Source: Motiliproteus sp041586735
Lineage (GTDB): Bacteria; Pseudomonadota; Gammaproteobacteria; Pseudomonadales; Balneatricaceae
Direction: 5' to 3'
Length of the DNA stretch: 64,000 bases
NCBI GenBank assembly: GCA_041586735.1
Contig: JBFGZQ010000005.1
Coordinates: forward strand, 148,163-212,162
Shown: piece after piece, positions 7,941 to 17,376 of the stretch
Position numbering within the stretch: the first letter of the stretch is position 1
Layout: the number at the start of each line of letters is the position of its first letter
Made by a program: the position numbers and the translations under genes
The notes under the pieces: model-generated
Seen by the model: only the letters and a program-made list of their open reading frames with translations
Database searches by the model: none
Told to the model about the DNA's origin: nothing

Positions 7941-8714
7941 ATGAGCGCTATCTTGCAAGAACAGGTCCTCAGTGTGCACCACTGGAATGACACCCTATTC
8001 AGCTTTACCACCAGTCGCTCGCAGAGCTTCAGATTCAAGAATGGTCATTTCACCATGATCGGCTTGGAACATGAGGGGCGGCCGCTGATGCGTGCATACA
8101 GTATCGCCAGTGCTAACCATGAAGATGCGTTGGAGTTTTTTAGCATCAAGGTGGCGGACGGTCCCTTAACTTCTAAGCTGCAAAAGATTCAGGTCGGTGA
8201 TCAGATCCTGATCAGCCGCAAACCCACTGGCACCCTGGTCCTCGACCATCTGCTCCCCGGGCGTCATCTGTACCTGATCAGTACCGGAACCGGATTGGCA
8301 CCTTTTATCAGTCTGATTAAGGATCCAGAGGTCTATGAACGGTTCGACAAGGTGATCCTGACTCACGGGGTGCGCCACGTCTCTGAGCTGGCTTATAGCG
8401 ATATGATCAACAATGAGCTGCCCAATAATGCCTATTTTGGCGACCAGGTCCGGGATAAACTGTTGTATTACCCCACGGTGACCCGAGAGCCGTTCCGTAA
8501 TCAGGGGCGTTTGACCGAGCTGATGCAGAGCGGCAAGCTGTGTCGTGACCTAGGGCTGCCTGAGTTCAGCCTAGAGCAAGATCGCTTTATGATCTGCGGC
8601 AGCCCGTGGATGCTTAAAGATACTTGCGCGATTCTCGATGCCCAGGGCTTTACCGAGGCGCGCCATGGTGACCTGGGTCATTATGTGATCGAGAGGGCGT
8701 TTGTGGAGCGTTGA
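7941..8714 (+). CDS. fpr: ferredoxin--NADP(+) reductase
   Basis: A 257-residue FAD-dependent reductase that passes electrons between NADPH and ferredoxin or flavodoxin. The FAD-binding motif RAYSIASA (about 54-61), the NADP-binding GTGLAPF (about 114-120) and the MICGSP motif near 215 are present. The C-terminus ends in YVIERAFVER, as in bacterial subclass I (FprA-like) enzymes. Length matches the family. It is transcribed away from finR, which probably activates it during oxidative stress. Confidence 0.95.
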   Translation: MSAILQEQVLSVHHWNDTLFSFTTSRSQSFRFKNGHFTMIGLEHEGRPLMRAYSIASANHEDALEFFSIKVADGPLTSKLQKIQVGDQILISRKPTGTLVLDHLLPGRHLYLISTGTGLAPFISLIKDPEVYERFDKVILTHGVRHVSELAYSDMINNELPNNAYFGDQVRDKLLYYPTVTREPFRNQGRLTELMQSGKLCRDLGLPEFSLEQDRFMICGSPWMLKDTCAILDAQGFTEARHGDLGHYVIERAFVER

Positions 8715-8798
8715 GGCGGTGCAGGCGGTTAGCGGTTGATAAACGCTCGCGCCGCCCCTATATTCCCTTGCTGCCATTATTCTTGTTAAGAGCGCCCC

Positions 8799-9506
8799 AT
8801 GAACAAAAGTTTGATCACCCATCTCCTGGCCCTCGGCGTAGGGCTGGCCGGTTACCTGCTGCAGCAGCCGTTGCTGCAGACCGCAGCGCTGTTTGCGCTC
8901 TCTGGCGCTGTGACCAATTGGCTGGCGGTGCATATGCTGTTTGAGAAAATTCCGGGACTCTATGGCTCTGGGGTGATTCCCTGCCGTTTCGAGGAGTTCA
9001 AGTTGGGTATCAAGACCCTAATCATGGAGCAGTTTTTTACCGCCGAAAATATTGAACGGTTTTTAAAACCTCAGAATGGCCAGCAACCCAATCTGCATCT
9101 GGCGCCGGTCATCGACAAGTTGGATCTGAGCCCGCTGTTTGATGCCTTGGTCAAGGCGATTGAAGAGTCGTCGTTGGGCGCTATGCTCAATATGATTGGT
9201 GGTGTGGCTGTGCTGCAACCTCTCAGAGAGCCCTTTATCGCCAAGGCCAAGAGAACCCTAGAGGAGATGACCGGCGAGCAGACCTTTGTGCAGCTACTGC
9301 GTGAAGAGCTGGAGCAGCCGGACAGTCTGTTGCAGATCAACTCGCAGGTGGAGCAGGTCGTCGAGCAACGCCTCAATGAGCTGACCCCGGAGCTGGTTAA
9401 AGAGATCGTATCGACGATGATCCGCAAGCATCTCGGTTGGCTGGTGGTATGGGGCGGGGTGTTTGGTGCGCTTATCGGTGTAACCGCCTCCTTGGCGGGT
9501 ATCTAA
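8799..9506 (+). CDS. DUF445 membrane protein
   Basis: This 235-residue protein has hydrophobic helices at both ends (about 5-50 and 213-235) around a long helical, charged centre, which is the layout of DUF445 proteins. The N-terminal GAVTNWLAVHMLFEK is the family hallmark. Function is unknown; members are inner-membrane proteins. It follows fpr by 84 bp and could share its transcript. Confidence 0.8.
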   Translation: MNKSLITHLLALGVGLAGYLLQQPLLQTAALFALSGAVTNWLAVHMLFEKIPGLYGSGVIPCRFEEFKLGIKTLIMEQFFTAENIERFLKPQNGQQPNLHLAPVIDKLDLSPLFDALVKAIEESSLGAMLNMIGGVAVLQPLREPFIAKAKRTLEEMTGEQTFVQLLREELEQPDSLLQINSQVEQVVEQRLNELTPELVKEIVSTMIRKHLGWLVVWGGVFGALIGVTASLAGI

Positions 9507-9531
9507 TCATCACTTTTGTAATGGAATCATC

Positions 9532-9888
9532 ATGACGATTCAACGTGTTAATCCCTGTGCTCGCTGGTCGGATGCGACCCTGCACAATGGCGTCGCCTAT
9601 TTTGTGGAGGTGGCTGAAGATAGTCGCGCAGCTATGAGCGGGCAGGTGACGCAAGTGCTGTCCCAGGCCGAACGCCTATTAGCCCAGCTGGGCGCTGATA
9701 AGTCGAGCCTGCTATCGGTGACGATCTATGTCACCGATTTTTCCAATTTGGAACTGCTGAATAAGGCTTGGGAGGCCTGGCTGCCCGCGGGTTGTGCGCC
9801 GAGCCGCGCTTGTCTCAAAGTGGAGCTGGCTGATCCTGCGTTGTTGGTTGAGATTGCATTTGTCGCGGCCGTCGCTCCGCAGCGCTGA
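9532..9888 (+). CDS. RidA-family protein, YoaB-like
   Basis: A 118-residue member of the YjgF/YER057c/UK114 family. The opening RVNPCARWSDATLHNGVAYF and the motif LNKAWEAWLPAGCAPSRACLK closely resemble E. coli YoaB. The conserved Arg of APSRA and the Glu of LLVEI are kept, which supports imine/enamine deaminase activity. Such proteins clear reactive 2-aminoacrylate from PLP enzymes. It starts 25 bp after the DUF445 gene. The 203-bp gap downstream holds nothing I recognise. Confidence 0.85.
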   Translation: MTIQRVNPCARWSDATLHNGVAYFVEVAEDSRAAMSGQVTQVLSQAERLLAQLGADKSSLLSVTIYVTDFSNLELLNKAWEAWLPAGCAPSRACLKVELADPALLVEIAFVAAVAPQR

Positions 9889-10091
9889 GGCTATAGAGGT
9901 GAGGCGCTGTAGCCTAGGCGCTAGGGTACAGGCTGGTGAGCGAGAGAGAGTAAGACGCGGCCCTGCACGCTTGGGGTTTGCCGATGCGGCGCTGTACAAT
10001 GGCTGAAGAATCGGGCAACGTGCGCCTATTCCCCCGCAATCAGGTCGCTGGCAACGATTGAATTTCAGCGATCCAAGACAGGAGTCTCTTA

Positions 10092-10475
10092 ATGTCTAAG
10101 CACAGCTCTGGCCCAAGCAGTGATGCGTTAAAAAAATTGGTGAGCCAATCGCTGCAGAGCCAATCCCAGCGTGAGGCGGGTTACCGCGAAAAATCGCTAA
10201 AACTGTATCCCTGGGTCTGCGGACGCTGTGCTCGTGAGTTTAACCGCGGCAATCTCACCGAGTTGACCGTTCACCATCGTGACCATAACCACGATAACAA
10301 TCCGCCCGATGGCAGTAACTGGGAGCTGTTGTGTCTCTATTGCCACGATAACGAACACAGTCGTTACGTCGATACCGCTGAACACAGTAAAACGGTGGCC
10401 GGTGGCGACGCCCGTCAAGCCGCCACCAGTCAACCGTTCGCGAATCTTAAAAGTCTGTTGCAGACTAAGCAATAA
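10092..10475 (+). CDS. yajD: HNH nuclease family protein YajD
   Basis: This 127-residue protein carries an HNH fold: a zinc-type pair CGRCAREF, the HHRDHNHDNNPPDGSNWELLCLYCH block, and a closing H in NEHSRY. This matches E. coli YajD in sequence and size. The N-terminal 30 residues are Ser/Gln-rich and probably disordered. Biological role is undefined. The start is preceded by an AGGAG ribosome site. Confidence 0.88.
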   Translation: MSKHSSGPSSDALKKLVSQSLQSQSQREAGYREKSLKLYPWVCGRCAREFNRGNLTELTVHHRDHNHDNNPPDGSNWELLCLYCHDNEHSRYVDTAEHSKTVAGGDARQAATSQPFANLKSLLQTKQ

Positions 10476-10560
10476 TAGGCACAATGCGCGGCCGTGATGC
10501 GCTATTCCTTTACACGCCAATTATTTAACCCGGGTGCAAACCCCCGGCGGAGAGCTATAG

Positions 10561-12801
10561 ATGAGCTTTAACTTCCCTGTTTTTATCATCGACGAAGATT
10601 TTCGTTCGGAAAATGCCTCGGGTTTCGGTATTCGTGCCCTGGCTGAAGCGATTGAGAAGGAAGGCTTTGAGGTCGTTGGAGTCACCAGTTACGGTGACCT
10701 GTCATCATTCGCCCAGCAGCAGTCGCGGGCCTCGACCTTTATCCTGTCTATCGATGATGAGGAGTTGGCCAACAAGGAGCAGGAGACGATCGCCGATCTG
10801 CGTGACTTTGTCACCGAGATACGCCATAAGAACTCTGAGATCCCTATTTTTCTGTACGGGGAGACTCGCACCTCGCGTCACCTGCCTAATGACATCCTCC
10901 GCGAGCTGCATGGTTTTATCCATATGTACGAGGATACCCCGGAGTTTATCGCGCGCTCGGTGTTGCGTGAGGCCAAAGATTACCTCGAAGCTCTGCCGCC
11001 GCCTTTTTTCCGCGCGCTGACCAACTATGCCGCCGATGGCTCGTACTCCTGGCACTGCCCCGGCCATTCGGGAGGTGTTGCCTTTCTGAAGTCACCGGTA
11101 GGGCAGATGTTTCATCAGTTCTTTGGCGAGAATATGCTCCGTGCCGACGTCTGTAATGCCGTTGAAGAGCTGGGTCAGCTGCTCGATCACACCGGCCCGG
11201 TGGCGGCATCTGAACACAATGCGGCGCGAATTTTTAACGCCGATCACCTGTATTTCGTCACCAACGGTACCTCTACCTCGAACAAGATTGTCTGGAACTC
11301 GACGGTGGCAGCCGGGGATATCGTGATCGTCGATCGTAACTGCCATAAGTCGATTTTGCATTCGATCATGATGACCGGTGCGATACCGGTGTTCCTGATG
11401 CCGCAGCGCAATAACTTCGGCATTATCGGTCCCATCCCTCGCGAAGAGTTTCTGTGGGAAAACATCCAGAAAAAAATTGCCGCACATCCTTTTGCGAGTA
11501 AGGCTAAAGGTAAGCCGCGGGTGTTGACGATCACTCAGTCGACCTACGATGGGGTACTGTATAACGTCGAGGAGATCAAGGAGTTTCTAGACGGCAAGAT
11601 CGACACCCTGCACTTCGATGAAGCCTGGCTGCCGCACGCCGCCTTCCATGATTTTTATGGTGACTATCACGCCATCGGTGCGGACCGGCCGCGTTGCAAA
11701 GAGTCGATGGTGTTTGCGACCCAGTCGACCCACAAGCTGTTGGCGGGTCTGTCACAAGCTTCACATATCCTGGTTCAAGATGCGGAGAATATCCGTTTGG
11801 ATCGGGACCATTTCAACGAAGCCTATCTGATGCATACCTCGACCTCACCGCAATACGCGATTATCGCCTCTTGCGATGTTGCCGCTGCGATGATGGAGGC
11901 CCCTGGTGGTACGGCACTGGTAGAAGAGTCTATTACTGAGGCGTTGGAGTTCCGTCGTGCCATGCGCAAGGTCCACGAAGAGTGGGGCGGTAAGTGGTGG
12001 TTCACAGTCTGGGGGCCCGATGATCTTTCCGAAGAGGGGATCGAGGAGCGCGATGCCTGGATGCTCAAGCCCGGTGATCGCTGGCATGGATTCAGCAACC
12101 TGTCGCCGGGATTCAATATGCTGGACCCGATCAAGGCGACGATTATTACTCCTGGACTGGATCTGGACGGCGATTTTTCCGATGAGTTTGGTATTCCGGC
12201 GGCGATCGTAACCAAATATCTCGCCGAGCATGGGGTGATTGTCGAGAAGTGCGGACTGTATTCGTTCTTCATCATGTTCACCATCGGTATTACCAAGGGG
12301 CGCTGGAACACCCTGGTAGCCGCGCTGCAGCAGTTCAAAGACGATTACGATAAAAACACCCCATGCTGGAAAGCGCTGCCCGATTTCGTGGCCAAACACA
12401 GCCGTTATGAGCGGGTTGGGCTTAAGGATCTATGCGCTCAGATTCATGGTTTTTACAAGGCCAACGATGTCGCACGGCTGACCACCGAGATGTATACCTC
12501 GACCATGGTGCCGGCCATGCGCCCGGGTGAGGCTTTTGCCAAGATGGCGCATCGCGAGGTCGAGCGGGTGGTGATTGATGAGCTTGAAGGACGGGTTACG
12601 GCGATGCTGGTCACCCCCTATCCACCGGGTATCCCGTTATTGATCCCGGGTGAGCGCTTCAACGCCACTATCGTACGCTATCTGAAACTGGCCCGTGATC
12701 TGAATCAGCGCTTCCCAGGATTCGAGACCGATATTCATGGCTTAGTTAAAGAGGAGCGCGACGGCGAGCTGCTGTTCTGCGTTGATTGTGTGGCGGGCTA
12801 G
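10561..12801 (+). CDS. Orn/Lys/Arg decarboxylase (probably arginine decarboxylase)
   Basis: A 746-residue fold-I PLP decarboxylase. It has the N-terminal receiver-like wing domain (about 1-130, FIIDEDFRSENASGFGIRAL), the PLP core with YSWHCPGHSGG and Schiff-base Lys392 in QSTHKLLAG, and the C-terminal domain. The sequence style is that of the AdiA-like enzymes of Burkholderia rather than E. coli CadA. Arginine is the favoured substrate but lysine is not excluded. Such enzymes consume protons in acid resistance or feed polyamine synthesis. No antiporter gene adjoins it. Confidence 0.88.
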   Translation: MSFNFPVFIIDEDFRSENASGFGIRALAEAIEKEGFEVVGVTSYGDLSSFAQQQSRASTFILSIDDEELANKEQETIADLRDFVTEIRHKNSEIPIFLYGETRTSRHLPNDILRELHGFIHMYEDTPEFIARSVLREAKDYLEALPPPFFRALTNYAADGSYSWHCPGHSGGVAFLKSPVGQMFHQFFGENMLRADVCNAVEELGQLLDHTGPVAASEHNAARIFNADHLYFVTNGTSTSNKIVWNSTVAAGDIVIVDRNCHKSILHSIMMTGAIPVFLMPQRNNFGIIGPIPREEFLWENIQKKIAAHPFASKAKGKPRVLTITQSTYDGVLYNVEEIKEFLDGKIDTLHFDEAWLPHAAFHDFYGDYHAIGADRPRCKESMVFATQSTHKLLAGLSQASHILVQDAENIRLDRDHFNEAYLMHTSTSPQYAIIASCDVAAAMMEAPGGTALVEESITEALEFRRAMRKVHEEWGGKWWFTVWGPDDLSEEGIEERDAWMLKPGDRWHGFSNLSPGFNMLDPIKATIITPGLDLDGDFSDEFGIPAAIVTKYLAEHGVIVEKCGLYSFFIMFTIGITKGRWNTLVAALQQFKDDYDKNTPCWKALPDFVAKHSRYERVGLKDLCAQIHGFYKANDVARLTTEMYTSTMVPAMRPGEAFAKMAHREVERVVIDELEGRVTAMLVTPYPPGIPLLIPGERFNATIVRYLKLARDLNQRFPGFETDIHGLVKEERDGELLFCVDCVAG

Positions 12802-12813
12802 TTATCCGACCGT

Positions 12814-12852
12814 CGCTGCCGAGTTAAGCCAGGATGGTTTAACTCGGCAGCG
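12814..12852. terminator. long hairpin between convergent genes, terminator candidate
   Basis: A perfect 14-bp inverted repeat (CGCTGCCGAGTTAA and its complement) encloses an 11-nt loop. It starts 13 bp after the decarboxylase stop and lies 41 bp before the 3' end of the convergent DUF3010 gene. There is no U-tract on either strand, so it may act as a bidirectional transcript end or an mRNA-protecting hairpin. Confidence 0.65.
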
Positions 12853-12892
12853 GTGATTCTGAGGTAGAGCGAAGCGCTATCGGCAGGCTGTT

Positions 12893-13327
12893 TTAGCCCA
12901 GTTGTGGGCGGTTAAGATACGCCACCGCCGTGGTAAACGCCGCTTCCTGAAAGCCCTTTAAGCCCGTTTCGCTGAAGGGAATGGGCAGCGGCGTATGCTT
13001 CAGCGACTCTTTAATCAGGGCTGAAGAAACGGTCTCGACATCCAAACCATCGATTAGCTGGATGGCGGCTTCGAGCTTAAACCCTACCGCGCTACCGGCA
13101 AACTTACCGCTGGTAGGACGCTGGCGGATAATCACCTTGTCTACCCGGTAGTCGGTCATCAACTTGGCAAAGTCAAACTGGAACTTTTTCAGGTGTTCGC
13201 TGCTGTTTACGTCGGTCAGCGTCAGGCGGCGAGCCCGGCAGTCGGGGAGTGCAAACAGCCCCTCGGCAAGCGATAACAGGCAGATGATCGCCTCATTGCT
13301 TTTTAACTCGACACTACAGATTTTCAT
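12893..13327 (-). CDS. DUF3010 family protein
   Basis: A 144-residue protein of the DUF3010 family, recognised from the opening MKICSVELKSNEAIICLL, the central VDKVIIRQRPTSGKFAGSA and the closing EAAFTTAVAYL. The family has an RNase H-like fold prediction but no assigned activity. It is convergent with the decarboxylase gene and lies downstream of the isocitrate dehydrogenase gene on the same strand, with a terminator between. Confidence 0.78.
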   Translation of the reverse strand: MKICSVELKSNEAIICLLSLAEGLFALPDCRARRLTLTDVNSSEHLKKFQFDFAKLMTDYRVDKVIIRQRPTSGKFAGSAVGFKLEAAIQLIDGLDVETVSSALIKESLKHTPLPIPFSETGLKGFQEAAFTTAVAYLNRPQLG

Positions 13328-13443
13328 GGCAGACCCCGCGTTGTTTGACGGCGGGCAGTATAGCCTAAAAGGTTTTCCAAAGGGGAGGCTATCGCGGCAT
13401 AAACAGCCTCGCAGCGCTCAATCGCGGTGCTACTAACAGCAAC

Positions 13444-13480
13444 AAAAAAACCGCGTCTGTGGTAACAGGGCGCGGCTTTT
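13444..13480 (-). terminator. intrinsic terminator after isocitrate dehydrogenase
   Basis: On the minus strand AAAAGCCGCG pairs with CGCGGTTTTT across a 15-nt loop and runs into a tract of seven T. It lies 22 bp beyond the isocitrate dehydrogenase stop. Confidence 0.8.
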
Positions 13481-13501
13481 GTGCTGTTAGGCTCGGGGTA
13501 G

Positions 13502-15250
13502 CTAGCGCTCGAGATTGCGCTCGATGGCATCCAGGAAACCACACATATCCACGACCTGCTCAGCCGCCGGATTAGTGGTTTTACCCTTCAGATCACCGGT
13601 GATAATCCCCTGATCGACCGTGTCGATCAGGGCCGTCTTGAGTTTTTGCGAGTAGTCAATCAGGAGAGGGTTGTCTTCCCGTTTGCCCAATGTTTCCAGG
13701 GCGTTGGCCACCGCGTACAGCAGTGCCGAGGAGTTGAAGATGGCCTCTTTGCCATCGCTGGCCAGATAGCGCAGGTACAGGTCGTGCGCGGTACCGTGAG
13801 GGGCTTCAAACAACAGGGTGCCATCCTTGCTCTCGATGATCGAGCTGGCCGTCGCCAGGCTGCCGCCGAGGGCTGCGGAGATGTCGGAGTAGATGTCGCC
13901 ATCCAAATTCAGTGCCGGATAGAGGGCGCTGCGGGGCGGATCGGTGATCATCTTCTTGAGCTGCGCCGAGGGGCGCATGATCATAAACGAGGGCGGTGCA
14001 GTGTTGTCTTGAGCCAGCTCTTTGCGCACTTCGGTGATCACGGTGCTGAACACATCATCATAGGCCATGTATTCACGCTTGAGGCCGAAGTACACCTCCT
14101 TATCGTTGTGTGAAGCATCCTGAAACACCTGCTTCACCCAATCCTTGATTGAATTGCGGTCGTTGGACATCAGCAGAATAGGATCACCGGCTTTCACCTC
14201 GCGGGCGTGCTTCTCGTCGCCGTCAACAATGACCTTGATGATGCCATCCTCGGGAACCGGCATGTTGAAGCTGCCGTACTGGTCGCCACCCCCGGCGCTC
14301 ATCCGCGAGATCGAGGTGTGTGAATCTCGGTTGGGGATACCGTACTTTTTCAGAGTATTAACCAGTTTAAACAGCTTGCGGCCGGTGGTGTTGTCGGGCA
14401 CTCCCCAGAGGGCACTCTGTGGCGGGTTGGCGATGATACGCGCGGCCTGGGCATCGATCAGTTCATAGTGATAGGCGATGCCGGCAGTTTCGAATGATTG
14501 TTGGTAGTCGGCGTAGAAAATTGTTTCGATAGCCGTTTTCATCACCCCATCGTAGCCGGGAATAACGGTGTCTTTGAGGCCCAGGTAGACATCGCGTTTC
14601 TCGCTCAGGGCGCGCTGGAAGAAGCGGTGTGCCCAGGCGCGGACATCGTCGAGATCATTGGTCGCTAACAACCAGGGGTCGTTTTTGTTGATCTTGCGCC
14701 GATGCAGCTCCACCGGGTCTCCGCTGTTACCGACGAACAGCAGCTTGACGATGCCGGAGGCATTGGAGAGTTCGTTGTGGCTGTGTTTGTTACCACCGCG
14801 CTCCATGGTATCGACGTCGATATCACGGCCGATCCAGTTGGGTGGATTTTTCTGCAGATTGCGGAACTGGATATCTTCGCGGGTGATGTTGCCGCTAATG
14901 CCTTTACGAATCGCGCCGTTGGGGGATTTAGTGGCCAGTTTATCCAGACTGGCTTCGTTGATATCGGGGTATTTCGCCAGCAGTTCGTTAAGTTGGCTGC
15001 GGTTAACGGTCATGCCGGCATTTTTGATCCCGACCCCATGCACCTTCAGTGCTTGAATGGCATCTCGTACCGCCTGGCCGTTCGTGACTAAACGGTTTTC
15101 TGCGGTGAGGTCGATCTCAACTAGATTAATATCCAGACGAGAGGTGACGAACTGCTCCAAAATACGGTCGAAAGCGACTTGGGCCATCTCGTCGCCATGC
15201 AGGATCACTAGTGGTTTTTTGACAGCTATCTTATTGCTCATAGAACTCAT
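13502..15250 (-). CDS. icd: isocitrate dehydrogenase, long form with internal duplication
   Basis: A 582-residue isocitrate/isopropylmalate dehydrogenase-type enzyme, about 170 residues longer than the usual dimeric form. The substrate loop SPNGAIRKG (about 109-117), the DGDIYSD metal/active-site motif (about 450-456) and the cofactor-region EAPHGTAHD (about 482-490) identify it as NADP-type isocitrate dehydrogenase of the tricarboxylic acid cycle. Residues about 166-284 and 336-447 repeat each other: VYLGLKDTVIPGYDGV against VYFGLKREYMAYDDV, and NPPQSALWG against DPPRSALYP. The extra length is therefore a duplicated segment of the large domain. Only the second copy carries the catalytic DGDIYSD. 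The start could be Met4. Confidence 0.85.
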   Translation of the reverse strand: MSSMSNKIAVKKPLVILHGDEMAQVAFDRILEQFVTSRLDINLVEIDLTAENRLVTNGQAVRDAIQALKVHGVGIKNAGMTVNRSQLNELLAKYPDINEASLDKLATKSPNGAIRKGISGNITREDIQFRNLQKNPPNWIGRDIDVDTMERGGNKHSHNELSNASGIVKLLFVGNSGDPVELHRRKINKNDPWLLATNDLDDVRAWAHRFFQRALSEKRDVYLGLKDTVIPGYDGVMKTAIETIFYADYQQSFETAGIAYHYELIDAQAARIIANPPQSALWGVPDNTTGRKLFKLVNTLKKYGIPNRDSHTSISRMSAGGGDQYGSFNMPVPEDGIIKVIVDGDEKHAREVKAGDPILLMSNDRNSIKDWVKQVFQDASHNDKEVYFGLKREYMAYDDVFSTVITEVRKELAQDNTAPPSFMIMRPSAQLKKMITDPPRSALYPALNLDGDIYSDISAALGGSLATASSIIESKDGTLLFEAPHGTAHDLYLRYLASDGKEAIFNSSALLYAVANALETLGKREDNPLLIDYSQKLKTALIDTVDQGIITGDLKGKTTNPAAEQVVDMCGFLDAIERNLER

Positions 15251-15352
15251 CCGCTGGTTCGTATAATTATCGGGCCGAATTTTGGTCTAGATAGCTGTTC
15301 TTTTCAATTCTACATTAGTGAGGTATCCGGTTTTTTTGGAGGTTTTCAATGG

Positions 15353-16693
15353 CTACAAGGAGACCTCAGGAGCGTTGTTGGCGCTGTAGGGCAGGCTGGC
15401 TTCAACCCGAAAGCCTGGCTTTTCAGCATCTGAGCTAAACTGTAGCTCGCCGTGGTAACTATCGATGATCATTTGGCAGATCGAGAGTCCCAAACCATAA
15501 CCTGCGATCGATTCGTCGATACGTGTACCGCGTTCAGTGAGCTGTTGGCAGTGCTGTGTCGATACCCCATTGCCATCATCGTCGATCACCAAGCCGAACC
15601 GGGTGTGGCTAAGGCTGAGTGTGAGCTGGACCTGTGCGGTGCCGAATTTGCAACCGTTGTCGAGCAGGTTACCGATCAACTCGAGCATATCGTCGCGATC
15701 GTAAGGTAGTTCGTCGGTTATCTCTGTGGCTATATTCATCTTTAGCTGTATGTGCGGATAGATTTGCCGGAGCAACCTGAGCATATGCGGCAGGTCATGA
15801 GTGGGACGAAATCTACACCCAGGATGCGAGCTGCCAGCGATACGAGCGCGTTTAAGTTCACGTTCGGTCAGTTGTCTGATCTGCAGCAGCTGCTGGTCGT
15901 ATTCGGGTCTGGAACTCTCTGGCAGGGTATCGCGTAATAACAGTAAATGTTGTAAGCGGCGGTTCAGTTCATGAGCCAGATTGCCCATGGCGGTACGTGA
16001 GCGGTTGATACGCTGCTGCAAGCGCTCGAGCAGGTGATTTATCTCGTAGATGAGTGGTTGGATCTCACGAGGTGCCTGGGTTGATAGGGTCTCTATCTCC
16101 CCTTGCTGCAGCTGCCGAATGGCTTGCTGAACGGCATTAAGCTGGCTGAAGCTGCGCTGCAATAGATAGCGTTGTAACAGCACCAACAGGATCATCGCCA
16201 GCACCATCACCGCGTACATCATCATCGCGAAACTGCGCCACTGCTGCTCAAACGGGGCGATATCTTCGGCGACCCATAGGGTTAAGGGTCGGCCTTGAAG
16301 TTCGATCCCTTGTTGCCAGATTAACCAATGTTCTGCGCCCGAAAACTGCTGCTGGATCTGGACTTGGCCGGTCGCCAGGGCGATGACTAGGGGGGCTTGA
16401 TCCCAGAGTGAGCGTGAGCGAAGCGTTTGGGTTGCGGTCGATACCTGAAAATAGTGTCCCGATTGGACGCGCTGGTAGACCGTGGCCAGGCGTTGGCTAT
16501 CCAGTTGCCAGGCGCCCTTGGTATTCAGGTATAGCGCCTGGATCAGGCTATCGCTGTCGTGTTGTAGTCGGGTCGCTACAAAGCTCTGGCTGAGTCTATT
16601 GACGCCGTAATCGGCCAGCAGCGCCAATAGACTCATCACCGCCAACAAGGCGATAAGCAATCCTGTACGGATGCGTTGTTCGATAGAATTCAC
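15353..16693 (-). CDS. sensor histidine kinase (atypical H-box)
   Basis: A 446-residue membrane sensor kinase: first TM about 10-30, a periplasmic domain of about 140 residues, second TM about 172-192, HAMP-like linker, DHp and HATPase domains. The ATPase motifs are present (NLLDNGCKFG, DDDGNGVS, GYGLGLSI). The H-box reads NLAHELNRRLQ: the His and Glu are there, but the usual Pro four residues later is Arg, unlike the KTPL of the PhoQ type. The gene overlaps the response-regulator gene by 4 nt (ATGA). The signal is unknown; the neighbouring PepSY and cytochrome genes suggest an envelope redox or metal cue. Confidence 0.9.
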   Translation of the reverse strand: MNSIEQRIRTGLLIALLAVMSLLALLADYGVNRLSQSFVATRLQHDSDSLIQALYLNTKGAWQLDSQRLATVYQRVQSGHYFQVSTATQTLRSRSLWDQAPLVIALATGQVQIQQQFSGAEHWLIWQQGIELQGRPLTLWVAEDIAPFEQQWRSFAMMMYAVMVLAMILLVLLQRYLLQRSFSQLNAVQQAIRQLQQGEIETLSTQAPREIQPLIYEINHLLERLQQRINRSRTAMGNLAHELNRRLQHLLLLRDTLPESSRPEYDQQLLQIRQLTERELKRARIAGSSHPGCRFRPTHDLPHMLRLLRQIYPHIQLKMNIATEITDELPYDRDDMLELIGNLLDNGCKFGTAQVQLTLSLSHTRFGLVIDDDGNGVSTQHCQQLTERGTRIDESIAGYGLGLSICQMIIDSYHGELQFSSDAEKPGFRVEASLPYSANNAPEVSL

Positions 16694-17358
16694 TGCGGTA
16701 GATTGCCCAGACGATAACCCTGGCCGCGATGAGTTTCGATGATCGATTTGCCGAAACGACGCCGGAGTTTATTGATATAGACTTCGACCACATTAGAGTC
16801 GCGCAGCATCTCCTCTTCATAGATCTGCTCGCTGATTGCGCTCTTGGACAGTAATTTATGCGGGTTCAGCAGCAGTAGTCGCAGTAGCCGATATTCAATG
16901 CCGCTCAACTGCATAGGGGCTTGCCCCTGAACGCTAACCTGCTGGGTGTCGGTGTTGAGGCTTAGTCCTGCGTAATCCAGGTTGTTGCTGGCATGTCCTT
17001 GGTGGCGGCGGATGACCGCATCGAGCCGTGCCAGCAGCTCTTCGCTATGAAAGGGTTTGCCCAGATAATCATCAGCTCCGGTCTTGAGGCCATCTACGCG
17101 CTCTTGCCAACTGTCACGGGCAGTGAGGATCAGTACCGGGGTCTGGTTACCTTGGCTGCGCCAGTGTTCAAGCACTTCCAGTCCTGATCTGCCAGGCAGG
17201 CCCAGATCCAGCACTACCGCCGCGAAGTTCTGTTCATTACCGAGAAACTCGGCGTCAATACCCTCATGGCTCAGTTCGGTGGCGTAACCGGCTCGGTTCA
17301 GCGTTTGTTTGAGTGAGAGCGCCAGCGGTTTGTCATCTTCGACCAGTAATATTTTCAT
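16690..17358 (-). CDS. OmpR/PhoB-family response regulator
   Basis: A 222-residue two-domain regulator. The receiver has acidic residues D8/D9, phospho-acceptor Asp51 (VVLDLGLPG), Thr79 and Lys101 (GKPF). The C-terminal winged helix includes LSGIEYRLLRLLLLNP and ends THRGQGYRLG, like QseB/PmrA-type regulators. It is the partner of the overlapping kinase gene. Its upstream region carries 15-bp tandem repeats, which may be a binding array or promoter-spacing element. Confidence 0.93.
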   Translation of the reverse strand: MKILLVEDDKPLALSLKQTLNRAGYATELSHEGIDAEFLGNEQNFAAVVLDLGLPGRSGLEVLEHWRSQGNQTPVLILTARDSWQERVDGLKTGADDYLGKPFHSEELLARLDAVIRRHQGHASNNLDYAGLSLNTDTQQVSVQGQAPMQLSGIEYRLLRLLLLNPHKLLSKSAISEQIYEEEMLRDSNVVEVYINKLRRRFGKSIIETHRGQGYRLGNLPQ

Positions 17359-17376
17359 ATCACCTCCCTGGTTAGC

